Of a stretch of 64,000 bases of DNA, positions 50,401 to 62,722 are shown piece after piece. The DNA comes from Tulasnella sp. 424 (lineage: Eukaryota > Basidiomycota > Agaricomycetes > Cantharellales > Tulasnellaceae). Position 1 is the first letter of the stretch. Each line of letters begins with the position of its first letter. Where the stretch lies: positions 37,214 to 101,213 of the forward strand of contig WSUB01000142.1 of the NCBI GenBank assembly GCA_019633425.1. Reading direction: 5' to 3'. The notes below the pieces were generated by a model. It searched no databases and was not told the origin of the DNA. It was given only the letters and a program-made list of their open reading frames with translations. A program made the translations under genes and the position numbers.

Positions 50401-52830
50401 GCTTGGTTCGCATTCGCGACCAAAGCTGCGCTACCTCCACGTTTCCGATTACGCGAATCCCGCCTAAGGGTCGTGCCGTGACCACCAAGTCGTCATCCGG
50501 GAGCCGGAAATGCGCTCTGAGCTCGCGACCGCGACATCGTTGCTTGTTACCGTCACCGGCAGCAGTTCTCCGCCGCCGTTCATGCCCCTTTCGGAACATA
50601 CCGCTCCACGGTCCTCGAGAGAAGTCCTGCGTCACCTAACCACAGGCCTGTCTTCGAGCATCGGGGTTGCAGCCCCATTTCTTCAGCTCAATCTATCCTT
50701 TTCCGGGCGTGGAGTTCATGAAGGAAGGGGTAATCTCAGGCCTCTTTTCCTGGCGATCCTTTCGTCCGCTGTCACCAGGTACTCACCGGGGAGCCTAAGC
50801 CCCCTCTGTTAGCATTTAACTCATCAAAGGTACCTAAACGAACTAAAAGAGGAAGACAAATCCCGTAAAGCCGCTGACTTCCCTGGTCTTTCGTCTGAGG
50901 ATTACCTGATGCCTTTGTACTCTTCCAGCAAACGCTAGATTGCTCGAAACCACTGGGGCTTATCGGTTATCTGGATATATGGCCTGCGGCTGTTCGATCC
51001 AATCGGAACTTTTAGGGTTCTTTTTTTTTTGACCCAACACGAGGTTGCGGTGCCAAATCCTAACCGCTTCGTCATTGCCACTTCCGGTACACTGGTTTTT
51101 CTTAGTAAGCTTCTAATTCTTCCGGAACCGGTGACCGGAACGAATGAGCTGAAACACGGGATGGCAATTTCGAACCAGGGGTTATTAATCGTGTCTGTGT
51201 GGTTTGTTTTCTTTTGCCGCCGCCGAGTCCGACCCCGAGTCTCCGCCCCCTGTGAAAGGGAAGCAGATGAACAGTGCACACAACGCGTGTTGGTCCTCCT
51301 TCTTTCAAACCGAACATGCCTTTAGATATGACCCGTGTCTTGCCGACAGTGTCACAAGGACGGTCTGAACTCTCCGCCTTGGACTTCGGGAGCACCTCCC
51401 CAGCCTCTCGCCGTCCGGCCTCCGCTGACGCCTCCTGCTATTCTTCCGTTTAGAACCCAATTAATTGGGTTTAGCACGAGGCGAGATGAGTCAAATTGTA
51501 ATGGGAAGTCACATGCCTCTTCTAGAACTTATTGGCACCGTTCAGACTTTCCAAGGAAACATTGGCCCCAGACCTTAGGCTTAAGCAGCTCGGTTGCGAG
51601 TCCTTGATCCAATGTTTGAACGTCCAACCTCAATAACCAGGGCTTTGGCTGTGATGGGCGAGTCTTTGTTTACATTTCCCTTAGTTCTTCACGAAATCAC
51701 CTCCTCAACCTGTTTGAAGTTGTTGAACCTCCGGAAAGGCCTGTTGGGTGGTGCAATGTGCCCTTCTGAGGGTGTGCGAGCGCTTCGGAGAACGGTAACC
51801 CCTAAGTACTAAACTTATCGAAGATCGGGGGAGAGATAGAAGGCCTTTAGAGCGCGAGCATGTGCAAAAGTGGGTTGAGGGAAATATTCAACAGAGTGTG
51901 GTCTAATAGGAAATGTAGACGGCAATTTCGGGCAATGTAGACGAGTCCATAGACGCTTGCTGAAATCGTCATCAGAGTCATATTTCGGGCGGCTGTATCC
52001 AAGCGCTGGTTGTCGGAGCCATCCGCTTTCGTTCACGTAAACGCCTTCGTAACGTGGACGTCCGGCACGTGTCTGTTTAGATCTCTGGGTGATCAAATTC
52101 CTCCTTGAAAACAAAGTGGAAACTTAGAGCGAAATTGGTGAGGGAAGTATAAAATCCATTTCGAACAGATTGTGAATCCAAAAGTGAAGCCACAACGGCC
52201 ATAAATAAATCCGCCTCCCCGGCCATTGGCACCACGTTGCCAGGAGGTCGAACTCTCATCAGAATACACCTCCTAATGAGAGATACATTCACAGCGAGGA
52301 CCTTCTGAGTCAAGTTGCTTCGAAGGCAAGGCTAAAGTGGACCTCTTGATCAACGGGAGCTTCCGTCACGAGGCGGGCTCCATCGGATCCACGTTCATTT
52401 TACCCCTTTGGGCGCTTTCCGAACAGAGCATTCGTTTCTCTCCTAAGTTGCAGAACCGCGCATTCCCGCCGGAAATAGACTTGGCACTGGAAATGATCGT
52501 GGTGGGAGGGTAGCGGTAGGGCTTGCACTGTCGCGCACCAGGGATCAAGTCAGTTTCACACACCTCCTATCTGGCAGAAAGCAGATCTACCTTATCTTAT
52601 CTCTCCACTCGGGATCCCGCGATAAACTGGACAGCGCAAGCTTGTGAAGGTACGTCCCCTCTGCACACTTCGGTTTACCTCAACCGGCACGCTTCGAAGA
52701 CTTTCGCGAGCGTTTCGCCCTGAATTGAGGCATAAAATGGACTTCCCGCTATTGTGGTTAGCTAGTCTATCGCATGCTTGCGGTTAGTTGGTCTCAGGGT
52801 CGACGAGCAAGGTAAAAAAGCTTGAATGAT
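44424..52830. repeat. Long inverted repeat, right arm
   Basis: Reverse-complement partner of 15757-25100; the anchor pairs are listed there. Its outer 0.6 kb (52270-52800) resembles the spacer of F-box unit 3: the block with AACTGCCGAAAGGAGTAA-like sequence, CTCGTGACG, CCGTTGATCAA and CTTAGCCTTGCCT recurs here on the minus strand. Like unit 3, this copy lacks the ~1.07 kb block with the foldback element. No surviving coding capacity is evident. A 14-C run is at 48801-48814. Confidence 0.7.
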
Positions 52831-53351
52831 CACGACAACCCTCGAAGGAATGTTAAAGAGTGCAGCCCGATCTTCTCCGAGCTTCCTGGAATCCTTTTAT
52901 CGCAGGCTCGGTACATGCCGGGGGCATCATGCGTTGATGGGCTTTCCGGAAGACTTTGCCGCTCATGAGAAGTAAGTCTCGCGTGATCGAGCTGCCGGCA
53001 CTCTAGGGAATGAATTCAGATGAAAAAGAAAAGGATAGTCAACTATGCCAGGGTTTTAGTCACCCTTTACTCATTGAAACCCCCTAACCGAGTGAACCCG
53101 CAAAGCCGAGCACGATGCTCGTCGCTTTGTCTCCTGGCCCCTGTTTCGAGCAAAACAAAACCCATATGTTCATTTTAAACTTTTGTTTTTAGCCTTTATA
53201 GCTGCCCTAATCCGTTATGGGTTCTGGTCAGGTGCAGTTGACAAGCATATAACGTGGAAGCTTCGAACTACCCTCATTCACTAATTTACAGTTCCTATTG
53301 CACCATTTCAAAAGGGTGCCTTCGGCATCCGATATGCAATGGATTTGCCCA
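52831..53351. other. Intergenic stretch between right arm and PARG-like gene
   Basis: No gene or repeat recognised with confidence; weak similarity to the left arm may continue to about 53000. Confidence 0.35.
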
Positions 53352-54451
53352 TCATCGTGCAGGTGACCTGCTTCTTCCACCAACTGCCCTCCCGAACTCG
53401 TCGTTGAACTCCTGGAAAGTTCTTTCCCCGAGGATTGCGAACTCCACTATTTGGAACGACCGACTGAAGAAACCTCCAGGACCGAGAAGGCGTGCCCAGA
53501 TTCTAGCCACCATGGAGACGCTATTTTGGAAAACGCCTGCAGCATCCGTGTCATCAATCAACCGAATCGTCAAAATCGCCCGAGGAGCGACATACCGGTC
53601 CCGAAACACCCCAGTACCAAAACACGATCCCTTCTGAGCTCGCACAGCTGCAGTATTCTAGCCATTCTTTCCTCCATCTCCCTTTCAATTTCCTTTTGGA
53701 CTTCCCGACTGGCTCCTCGTTTATACAGATATTCTCCAGCATTCACTGCCGCGCTGGTGACGATGTTTACCATGTATGGTGGATGCGGATTTCCATCATC
53801 ATCTTTGATAAAGGCTACGCCGGGAGAATAGAGCATTGAATGAGAGTGGAGGCCGTCTCGCATGCGTTCCTCGTAATATTGTCTTGCGGTGGCTGATTCG
53901 AGCGACATGATGAGCGTCGAGGATCTTGCAAGGGATTCCTCCTGAGCGGAAGTGCCCTCTCTAAAGCTGCCTCCCGGGCGCCTTGGCGACGCAAAGTTCA
54001 GGCATGCAACGCGGATGCGATCGGGCTCGTTGTACTGCACCGCGTAGTAGCGGGCGGCGGCCATTGTTGATCTCTCCGCAACAGATATGGTAGCGGCTGT
54101 GGAGTAGAGAGATCTAGACTGTCCAGGATTGGACCACGCAGCGATCTGTTCGTCGTTCTTGGAATAAAATGTCGTTCCATCGAGGAGATACTTGACGATC
54201 ACGGAGAGGTCGTAAGCCCTTCCGTCAGTTGCTTGATAAAGCTAGACCCAACCCGACCTTAGTCAAAGTGTTTCTCGGATGAACCCATAACTGACCGGAG
54301 GATGAGACTGCAAAATGGCAAGGGTGTTTGCGGCTAATCTTGCTCGGCGAAGTGATTGTTCGTCTTGAGGGGGTTGTTGAGGTCCTGGACCACCTTGTCC
54401 TGGTTGCTGACCGGGCGCCATGCTATTCGAGCCTTGAGGGCGGTAATCCAT
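53352..54451 (-). CDS. Microbial-type PARG-like protein (DUF2263 family)
   Basis: Exons 54451-54296, 54241-53596 and 53536-53352 give 328 aa. The 54 nt first intron has donor GTCAGT and acceptor GTCTAG; the second has GTATGT and CTGCAG. Residues 1-30 are Gln/Gly/Pro-rich. The body matches the fungal/bacterial poly(ADP-ribose) glycohydrolase-like fold. It has VAERSTMAAA, then LNFASPRRPGGS at 133-144, AQEESLARSS at 151-160, LYSPGVAFIKDD, the AAVNAG region, and LVLGCFGTGVFQNS, the last formed across intron 2. The QEE with its catalytic glutamate is at 152-154. The usual GGG of the ribose-binding loop reads GGS. Such enzymes remove ADP-ribose from proteins; activity here is inferred. It lies 188 bp downstream of UBR1 on the same strand. 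Confidence 0.85.
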
Positions 54452-54639
54452 GATGATCGGTAAAAATTGTAGTCGATTTTTCTTCTCAGTTCAAGGCGTT
54501 CAGAAGATTGTCGTTGTGCGTGCAAGTGACGGAACAAAGCGAGGGCACCGCCACTCCAACTCAAGCGAACATGTTTATTTCCATATTTGTTTGGAGCACT
54601 ACAAACAATACATATGATCTCATTCATCACACAACACAG

Positions 54640-57600
54640 CTAAACGCTATCCCATCCTCCAGAATCTATAGACGCGTCTAGCTTTCGCGCAGTAAACGTT
54701 GGGATGCCGTGGTTCAGCCATGTCTTGCGAACGTCCTCGAATCGGGGCAAATGGAGGTATTGCCGTCTTCCTCTCCTATATAACAGGGGAAACCCGTTAG
54801 GCAACAAGGAGTACATTCGAGGCCATACGATTTACCTCATCATATAATCAAACTCTCCATGAACGTCCAAATAAGGTGGCTGGGTAAACGACCCACTGCC
54901 AGCATACAGATATAAGACCATGCATCGTTTGACGAGGAAGTACACTCCGACGGCGCCACCGCATCTAAGTTGAATAAGTTAAACTCGGCCTCTTTCAACG
55001 AATCAGAATGTACTCACTCTCTAGTATGCATGTTGCACTCCCCCTGCTTCCTATCATCTTCGTCCAAGCAGCAGTGACTCTGATGACAGCACACCGTGCC
55101 GCAAATCAGACAGATGGCTGGATCCACAGGTATTGTTTCACATCTTTGGCACGTCAGCGCTTCGGCATTCTGCGTGAAAATTTCGTCCAGTATCTGAGGG
55201 ATCCGAGCCAGACGATGAACGTCAGGATAGTCCAAGATTATTGTCCCTGAGGTGCCATAGGTTTGGCCGAAGTGGCTGCACCAAGATGCCAGAGCAACCC
55301 GGAGACCTTCATGAGAAGGGGACGAAATGTCGGATAGAGGAGGGATGTTGAGGAGATGGAGAAGTCGATGATACTCGGGCAAAGAAGGGTCGGGTGCCGA
55401 GCCGTTTCGGGGTGGTAGGACGGCGCGGTTGACTAGGAAGGCGGCTCTCAAGAACGGGAGGGTATGAGCGTAGAGCATTCGCTCGAACACTCCTTCACCG
55501 AAAGCACGGAGAATGTTCTCGGCATTCTGCTCCAATGCCTGTGAATGTCGGCACACCGAAAGCACAAAGGTCGAAACGCTTTCTCCAAAAAGGTCCTGGT
55601 GGCTGGGATGAACGGTATCGAGTGGCTCATCAATCACCGTTTGAGCAAGGAAGTCAACGAGAGCGATGGTTTCCCGGACCAAGGAGGCGTAGTACATGAG
55701 AGCGGTGACGTGTCCGAGGATTTCGGGATTGACAGCGGCAACTTCAAGGACGATCCCAAGCGGGTCACGGAGTAGGAATGGCCGGGTGGTCGGTAAGTCC
55801 TCGTCTCGAATGCCTCCGGGTAGGATTCTCCTAAGAATCGCCTGTTCCAGCGCTCGGTGACCGCTGTCTGGACGATCAGGGAGCTCAAGCTCTGCGCGAG
55901 TTGCAAGGCAAGTAACCAGTCCTCGTATCAATCGCATCACCGTCGACTCGTTCACAGTGTCTGCGACCGTTTTCCCTTCTTCTCCTATACCCCTCTGAGC
56001 AATCTCGGCACAACGGACTGTGTATCCAACGAAGTCGTCTGGCAGGTATAAACCGCGGCCACGATGGCCAACTGGTGGCTCTTCACGCTCCCTGAGATGA
56101 CCTGTCTGAGCGGACAGCGGTCGGATTATGTTGTCAACGGTCGCCGTCATGTGGTACAATCCCTCGTCGGTCTCCGTCTTGGCCTGGGATGCTGGGAAGA
56201 GTGTGTCTTCGGCTGTCCAGAATACGAATTCTCCGGAATACTGAAGCTGTAAAGCATCCACGGCCGGTTCTTGCTCCGCGGTGAGAAACTCGATCTTGCT
56301 CTTCCTCATCCACTCTGACAGAGATATTGACTCGATGGCGGTGGATTGATGTGGCTTTGGCGTCACAGGGATGACAATGTTTCCTAAGCTCTTGCATAGC
56401 GGACACAGGAACTCCTTCCTTTCTACAACCTCTGGATGATTACGAGTGGGTTGTTGAAGGTGTCGTTGCTCGATCGAGGAACTGTAGACGGAGAAACACT
56501 CCACATGCATCATATGACCGCACACGGATCCATGAAGTCCGAAGCGAGTCTCTTCCGAAGGGGTCACACCAAACGGAGCCACGTCTTCTTGAGGAGGCAG
56601 TTGAGGACCGTTTGGCGGGGATGGCGGAGGTATTGGTCTGTCCAAAGATTGCGGGCACTCGAGGTCGCGCTTGAGCACTTCCCACCGAGGTTCTTCTGGG
56701 AGCCGTTTGATCACCCGACTGGGCTGGATGAACCCAAGGATACCAAAGGGCTGTGTCGCATCGAGCTCCTCTTGACAAACGATGCAAGGGCCCAGCGGTT
56801 CCGCTTTTTGGGATGGGGTGGTAGTTCCTTCATCTTCTTCGTCCTCCTCGTCCTCCTCATCTTCGTATTGATCCAAGAACGTCTTTTGAGCCGCGGCGAA
56901 TTGCTGCATGATCATAGCCTGTCTGGCTTTGGCTGCTCGTTTCTTCTGTTCGGCTGCGTCCATTGAAGGATCCTGGGTGGCCGGCGGTGTCCGACGTTGA
57001 GCAACCTCTGCAGGGTGTATTTCTGCCATCTTGTCTAAACACCACTGTACTTTCGGTTTGAAGGCTTTGTAGATGTCATTGTACTCTAGCTTGCAGAGAA
57101 TGTCCACCAGAGCCATATCCTCTCTCTCGAAGATGAGGCCTAAGCAAAGCGGAATGAACCTGGCTGGCTGCTCCACAAGGCCAAGCATGGTCAAGTGCAA
57201 GGCTTGGTCCAAGATCGCATCTCCAGATCCTGCGATGCTTCCGGCGGCCTCTGTATGGACGAAGACGTTCCGTATGGCGAAGAAGATTATTTGCATGAGC
57301 ACTTCGGAGTGGAAGATCAGGGGTAGGTCGACAAACGGTCCTTCCGTAACACCCATCGGCTTTGGAACAACCACAGGGGCTGCGTTCCCAGTGGCCTTCG
57401 TCAGCCGGGCTTTGAGAACTCCTTCAGCTTCTTCCCTCCGGTTCCGCGTGTAATGGAAGAAGAAGGGATTGACTTCATCGAACAACTCGTCCTGGAGCTC
57501 GTACACCCCGAAATCTGATGTCCCAACTGGTGACCTGTATTTTGCCACCATGGATAAGGCTTTGTCGAGGTTGGCGTCGTCTACAATCCGTTCCGCTACC

Positions 57601-60394
57601 CGCTTGCAGAGTTCCGTGAAGGAACACGGTCCGAGAGCGAGCCCGTGGATGATCTCCCTCCGTACTACCTGGAGCGGTGTGAGACGCTGGGCGTTGGCGG
57701 ATTCGCTGACGCAGGTAATGATGATATAGAGGAACTCCTCCACCATGCTGAATAGTTGAGTTCCATCGTAACTGGCGTGGACCACTTCGCCGGAGAACCA
57801 CTCTGCCAATTGGAAGCGGTCTAGGATGCTGACAAGAACGATGTTGGGATCGAGTATAACCATAGCGGATTGGAGTATGTAGAGGTCTTGGTCGTAGCAT
57901 AGCTCCCGAAGCATGAAATCTCGGTAGTGGAGGAGTTGCCCTCGGATGGCGAAGCCGTTTCGGACCCATAGACCAGTACGAATCTGTGCCACCATTGTTA
58001 CAACTGCAATTAATGAACAATGAGTTTTGTGACCACGTGAATATACACCGCGTGTTTAACATACCTCGTAACGGGAAGTCGACAACCGTCAACATAGCTC
58101 GCTCGCTAGCATTCCGCAGAATGACTTCTCGCAAGCTCTTGAATCCAATATCCCTCAGCTTCTCTCCCGTGAGGAGATGTACGTGCTTGAACAGCTCTGC
58201 GAGTAACCAATGGAGAGAGTGGTGGAAGCTGACCCATTGAGACAACACATCGAACTGGATGGTCGAGTATTCGGCATCACCGAAAGGGACGGAGTGGAAG
58301 GTGATGAGAGCGTATTTGTTCTTGTCCAGCTGGTCGTTGGAGAGTGTACAGGTTGAAAGAATAGCGTGAAGGACAGCGATGATGGCGTAGACGAGGTTGT
58401 TGGTGGAGGCGTATTGAAAGGCTTCGCCGTAAACCTTGACCACCCGTGACAGTGAGAGCGTCACGTTGAAGACGCTGATCCAAGACTCCGTTTCGTATTC
58501 AACGTGGCTGGTGGCAGCGCGCTTGTTCGAATTGATGCCCATAAACAGTTGGCAGACGGGGATGAACTGTACGATATAATCGTGGTTGTGCGCAATCAAT
58601 TCTTGGATCGTGCGGTTGGTGCAAATGTAGCGGAGGTCGCTGAAGACAGGCATAAATCGCTTGCTCTTGAATGGATAGGACTCGACGTCGATCCGTCTCC
58701 CGGAATCGGGGGCGTGAATGATCCGTTTGTTCTGAATATTGTTTGTGAAGAAATTGATAATGATAGTGAGCAACCGAGTGATGATGCCGTTGTGGCGAAC
58801 AATATAGGCCGCGACGCTGGGAACGGTGAAGAGTTGAATGGAGAAATATTTGATGGAGGTTTCGGCTTCACGATCAACCAAAAGGTAGGTGTCGATAATT
58901 CGGTGGTAGACACTAGCAAAGTGAACAGCTAGAAAGGGCAATTAGTATGGCGGAATGAGAGGGTCAAAACACGCCTACATACCGACCGTTAATCGGTGCT
59001 CGTGATTGATAGTCAAAATGGAGGCCATAATTCTCTTCAGATTCAAACGAACTCTCTTCCAAAGCCTGGCGTGGTAGAGAAAGAGCCAGTCCAGACGTGC
59101 CGCATCCTTGATCTCTGCCAGAACTTTGGTGGCCTCTTGGTTGCTGGTTAAAGAGCTACTATCCTTCTTCCGCGGTGCGTAGGTCTCGGCAGCGATCACT
59201 TCGCGCAGGGTGATGCAATCGTTCACAATGCGGCATTGCGTGAGGTCCATGAGCCACTCGATGATGACGGCCGAAACTTGCTCGCGGAAAACGTCGTAGG
59301 CACGGCGGAGTGTGGCACCCATTTCGATGCTGGAAATTTGCTTGGCCGCGCCGAGCAATTTAGGAATGTTTGAGGAAACCTCAACTACAGCTCTACCCTT
59401 TAGATCGGTTATTAGTGATATCCCAACAAAGGGAACCCAAGGACGTACCTCGCTGTCGATCTTGTTGGTGAATTCCGCAGCTTCCTCCCATGTGCATCCA
59501 GTGGAATCTCGGATGTGTGATACGCACTCGTCGAAGGAGTGCTTCTCGTCATTCCAAACAATGATTGCAAAAAGGTCGTTCCCAAGTGGGTCGGCAGTCG
59601 ATACTTTCTTGAGTTCCGCCTCGGTTGGTGGTAGTGACAGCTCCGACGGAGAAAAGTCCAGGGTGTCCAAAACGAAGTCTAGCGCATAAGCAACAGTGCG
59701 GCCCATATAATCGCGAAGCTCGTGTGGTACTGTCGCCCTGTGCCGAATCGCCCATTGGTCCACGATGGCTTGGCTTCTCGACGGAGGTCTCTGGCCTCCT
59801 TGACCAGCTGGTTCGTAAGGAGGATGAGCGCGACATGGCATAGGGACCTTCCACGCTTCCTGCTCGCCGCAGTCACAGACTCCTCCAGGTTGCACAGCGA
59901 TGTAGAAGGTCACATTGTGATCGACGTGCTCCGACGCATGGAAGCACTGTGAGCAGAGAACGGTGCTATCATCCAGGGCACAATCCCTGGAGGGGTGATG
60001 AACATGCGTCAGCAGAGTTTTGGGCAGCGAGGAACCGACCATCTCACCTACATCTGTAGCAGCTGTCCCCTTTCTTGAATATCCTTCCGCATGGCTTTCC
60101 AGGTATTGGTGGATCATCGCTAGTTCCGTGCCCGTCGGTGGCCTTTTGCGCCTCCGAAAGCAAACCACTTAGGGGACCGGAGGATTGAGGAAGGAAGAAG
60201 TCCGAGTAGGGGCCCCAGAAGGCGGAGTAAAGTTCGTTGAGCACTTCAAGGCGCGTGCTAGGCGTGAATTGGTACTTGCGCGAGCCCGGCATCGTCTCGA
60301 TAGCGAACCGCAGACGAGCTAGTGGGTCGTTATGGCGGTCCCTGTTTGAGTGAATCCCGAGGAGACTACGCCCCATCATTGATATTGCACTCAT
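54640..60394 (-). CDS. UBR1: UBR1-type N-recognin E3 ubiquitin ligase
   Basis: RING ligase of the N-degron pathway, about 1,800 aa. Exon 1 is 60394-60048 (MSAISMMGRS...). The others are about 59986-59449, 59397-58983, 58928-58066, 58003-55014 and two C-terminal exons ending at the TAG at 54640-54642. The UBR box starts at PCGRIFKKGDSCYRC (residue 101 on) and continues with DCALDDSTVLCSQCF and GVCDCGEQEAW, the zinc-binding set for type 1 N-degrons. A ClpS-like domain at about residues 250-300 (DLFAIIVWNDEKHSFDECV) fits type 2 recognition. The RING-H2 near 56340-56800 has CIVC, CGHMMHVEC and CPLC. The UBLC-type C-terminal cap has CQRCETIP, CLICGTVCC and GECNMHTRE, then RRGRQYLHLPRFEDVRKTW from the last exon. 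The frame through the long exon is unbroken. An in-frame 51 nt intron-like segment is at 59398-59448. Confidence 0.93.
59398..59448 (-). other. In-frame intron of UBR1 at the end of the ClpS-like domain
   Basis: The donor GTACGT follows KIDSE and the acceptor CTAAAG precedes GRAVVEVSS. The 51 nt have no stop and are divisible by three, so the frame is open with or without removal. Homologs read DSEGR at this point, so removal is likely the normal form. Confidence 0.6.
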
Positions 60395-60534
60395 CGTTAG
60401 CCCGTCGTGGTCGTCGGGTGATGTGACGGGTGGCGGGGAGTTTGAGACGGTTTGGCAGGCTGGCTTCAGGGCTTGGTCAGACTCTCAATCGCGGCGACCT
60501 CACGCTGCTCTCTGGACCATTGGCATCACCCACA
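60395..60534. promoter_or_regulatory. Bidirectional promoter between UBR1 and F-box gene C1
   Basis: Only 140 bp separate the two start codons, which point away from each other. About the last 85 bp (TCAGGGCTTGGTCAGAxTCTCAA and GCGGCGACCTCACG) are repeated before gene C2 at about 62650-62722, so they travelled with the F-box gene. Confidence 0.5.
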
Positions 60535-61975
60535 ATGACGGGAGGCATACTTTCACCCCTCGTCCTCAAACGACTTGCCGAAGAGGTGGTCGCTCGCGCT
60601 CTGGAGTCTGATATTAACGGTCTTGAAGTGTGAGTACATGCAAATGACTGCGAAGAAGGAACAACGACCGCCGAATGGTCGTGCTGATGGACTACTTCTC
60701 ATTGACAGAGCTATGGGAGATGCTACTCAAAGTCATAATACCAAATATCACATTGATGCTCTTGAGCTCGTTACTTCTCACATCAACCAGTATCGAAACC
60801 GCCTCGTACCCATCTCCTGGCTACCCGATGAGATCCTACTCCACATTTTCCATCACGCGGCCAACATCGAATGGATATTCAGCTATGGAGAGGACACCGA
60901 GCAAGCGTATAGTGTTCCCAATGAGCCGGATGTCCGTTCTGTTTATCGGGATGTCTTCAGGCTCCAGTTGGTGTGCCGCGGGTGGTGCAACCTCATCGAA
61001 TCGGATCCCCGTTTTTGGACAGTCATCTCCCCGGGTATGGTTGGAGCTCCCCTAGAAAAGGCGATATCTAACTCGGCATACGCAAAACTCGTCGTATTAG
61101 GACAGAGGGACTTCGACGATAAATACCACGAAGTCTTCCTCCGCCAGCTTGCCTCGTTTTCCGATCGTTTCTACTCCCTAGTCCTTACAAAACGGTGGAA
61201 CCAGCAAGCTCCTTTCCCAATCTGGCGGAAACACTTACCAAATCTCGCCAAGCTTTGGCTTGTAAACTTCGAGGATGACATACCCTTGGATCAGGCAGAA
61301 TACTTCTCTGGACAACCACCACCACTCCGTTTCCTCTTCGCTCTTTCCTCCCCTCTTCCCCCTTATCCACCACTCTACGAATCACTCGAATATCTCTCAG
61401 TCTCAGGAGCGATCAATTTCGGTAGCAACCTCCTGATCGACGCTCTCCCGAACACTCGCCGTCTCCGGACTCTTCACCTCACAATCAATAGTGGCCCGTA
61501 CTCGCCCTTAGGCAATGTCATGCAAACAGAAGGATGTCCTCCAATCATAGAACTTCCCCGGCTCGAAGTTCTTGGCTTCCGCTTATGCGCGCCTTCGTTC
61601 ACCGTCACCCTCCTGGAACGTCTAAAGATGCCCAACTTCAGAACGCTTCGAGTGCGGAGCCAAGATGTTTGGCTGGAGCCATTGGTTAGCGTCCTGTCTC
61701 CATTTTTCCACGAAGCTCTTCACAAGACAGTAAGACCAATTGCACTGGATCTGAAGGATGAAACCTTCGAGTTCAGAACAGAGGCCAAAACTATTTTCTT
61801 ATCCCGCCCCCGGTCTCCCCGTTCTGCGTGGCCGGATTTCTTCGTTGGATACGAACCCCCAACAGACGCCCCGATCAATCGAGTTGCTGTGTTTTTAGGG
61901 ACTAAAGACGTGCAAGAGACGCCAGACCCAGCCGCACTGTCCAGCTTAATTTCTAGCAATTTCATCCTTATTTAG
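60535..61975 (+). CDS. F-box protein, family C gene 1
   Basis: Exons 60535-60629 and 60709-61975 give 453 aa. Exon 1 encodes MTGGILSPLVLKRLAEEVVA and eleven more residues. The 79 nt intron has donor GTGAGT and acceptor TTGACAG. Splicing gives V-AMGDATQSHNTKYHIDALEL. A continuous frame also crosses the region from 60575, but it reads through the intron. The F-box lies at about residues 67-130 (PISWLPDEILLHIFHHA ... LVCRGWCNLIESDPRFWTVI), the typical Agaricomycete F-box layout. The C-terminal part is leucine-rich, with LPNLAKLWLVNF, LEYLSVSG, LPNTRRLRTLHL and LPRLEVLGF marking irregular LRRs. Presumed SCF receptor; target unknown. Confidence 0.87.
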
Positions 61976-62722
61976 TCCTGTATCTGTCCGGTCTTTAAAT
62001 TGAATTAGTGCATTTGCTTTTCATTTCGAGAGTTTCTCAACTGCCGTTTCTTTCAACTGCATTCATTCATGACCCCGCTTCAAGCAACTCGCAGATGGAC
62101 TCGCGTCATACTTGTAACAACGTCGGGTCCGGAAATCGGACTATGGGAATATGGGGTAAGATCCACAGGCGTGGCCGGCCAGGCAAGTGTGGACAGTTTA
62201 AGCAGTCGGTCGGACTCTTGAGTCGATAAACTGGAAACCAGGAGGATGCGTATTAAGCAACGATGCGAGAAAGCGAAGAAAGAGAAGAGTCGCTCAGGAA
62301 GCAATGATGGTATTCAATGCGACGCTTCAAAACGCTTATACTGCTGAGCTAACTCCGGTACTTCGCTGGGCCGTGTACCGACGGCGCTCGGCACCATTGC
62401 CGGAGTCTGGCGCCGAGATCAAGCAACTTACAACGCAACCCACTTTCCAGAAGAGAGCAATAACAGGGTTTCTTCATAAGTAGATATAGTCAGTATACTC
62501 AGTTTCGCTACCCAAATGTGAGGCAGGAGGGAAGCAACGCCAAGACCAGCGGGATCTCTGTTGACTAGGCTGACATAATCACCGGCGGTGTTTTGACCGA
62601 GGCCGAGGCCTCATGAAGTTCAACAGGTGTAGATTGACTATCGTCTGCGGTCCCAGGGCTTGGTCAGAGTCTCAATCGCGGCGACCTCACGTTATCCTTT
62701 GGACCATTCGGCCTCACCCACA
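61976..62722. other. Spacer between the two family C genes
   Basis: No gene seen. The last ~75 bp duplicate the promoter of gene C1, which marks the left edge of the tandem copy near 62650. Confidence 0.5.

Noticed and set aside
51815..52313. Two adjoining minus-strand frames (51815-52114 and 52077-52313) with protein-like composition
   Set aside because: They lie in the right inverted arm, next to a part (52270-52800) homologous to the non-coding spacer of F-box unit 3. The left-arm counterpart has no matching frame. No domain recognised.
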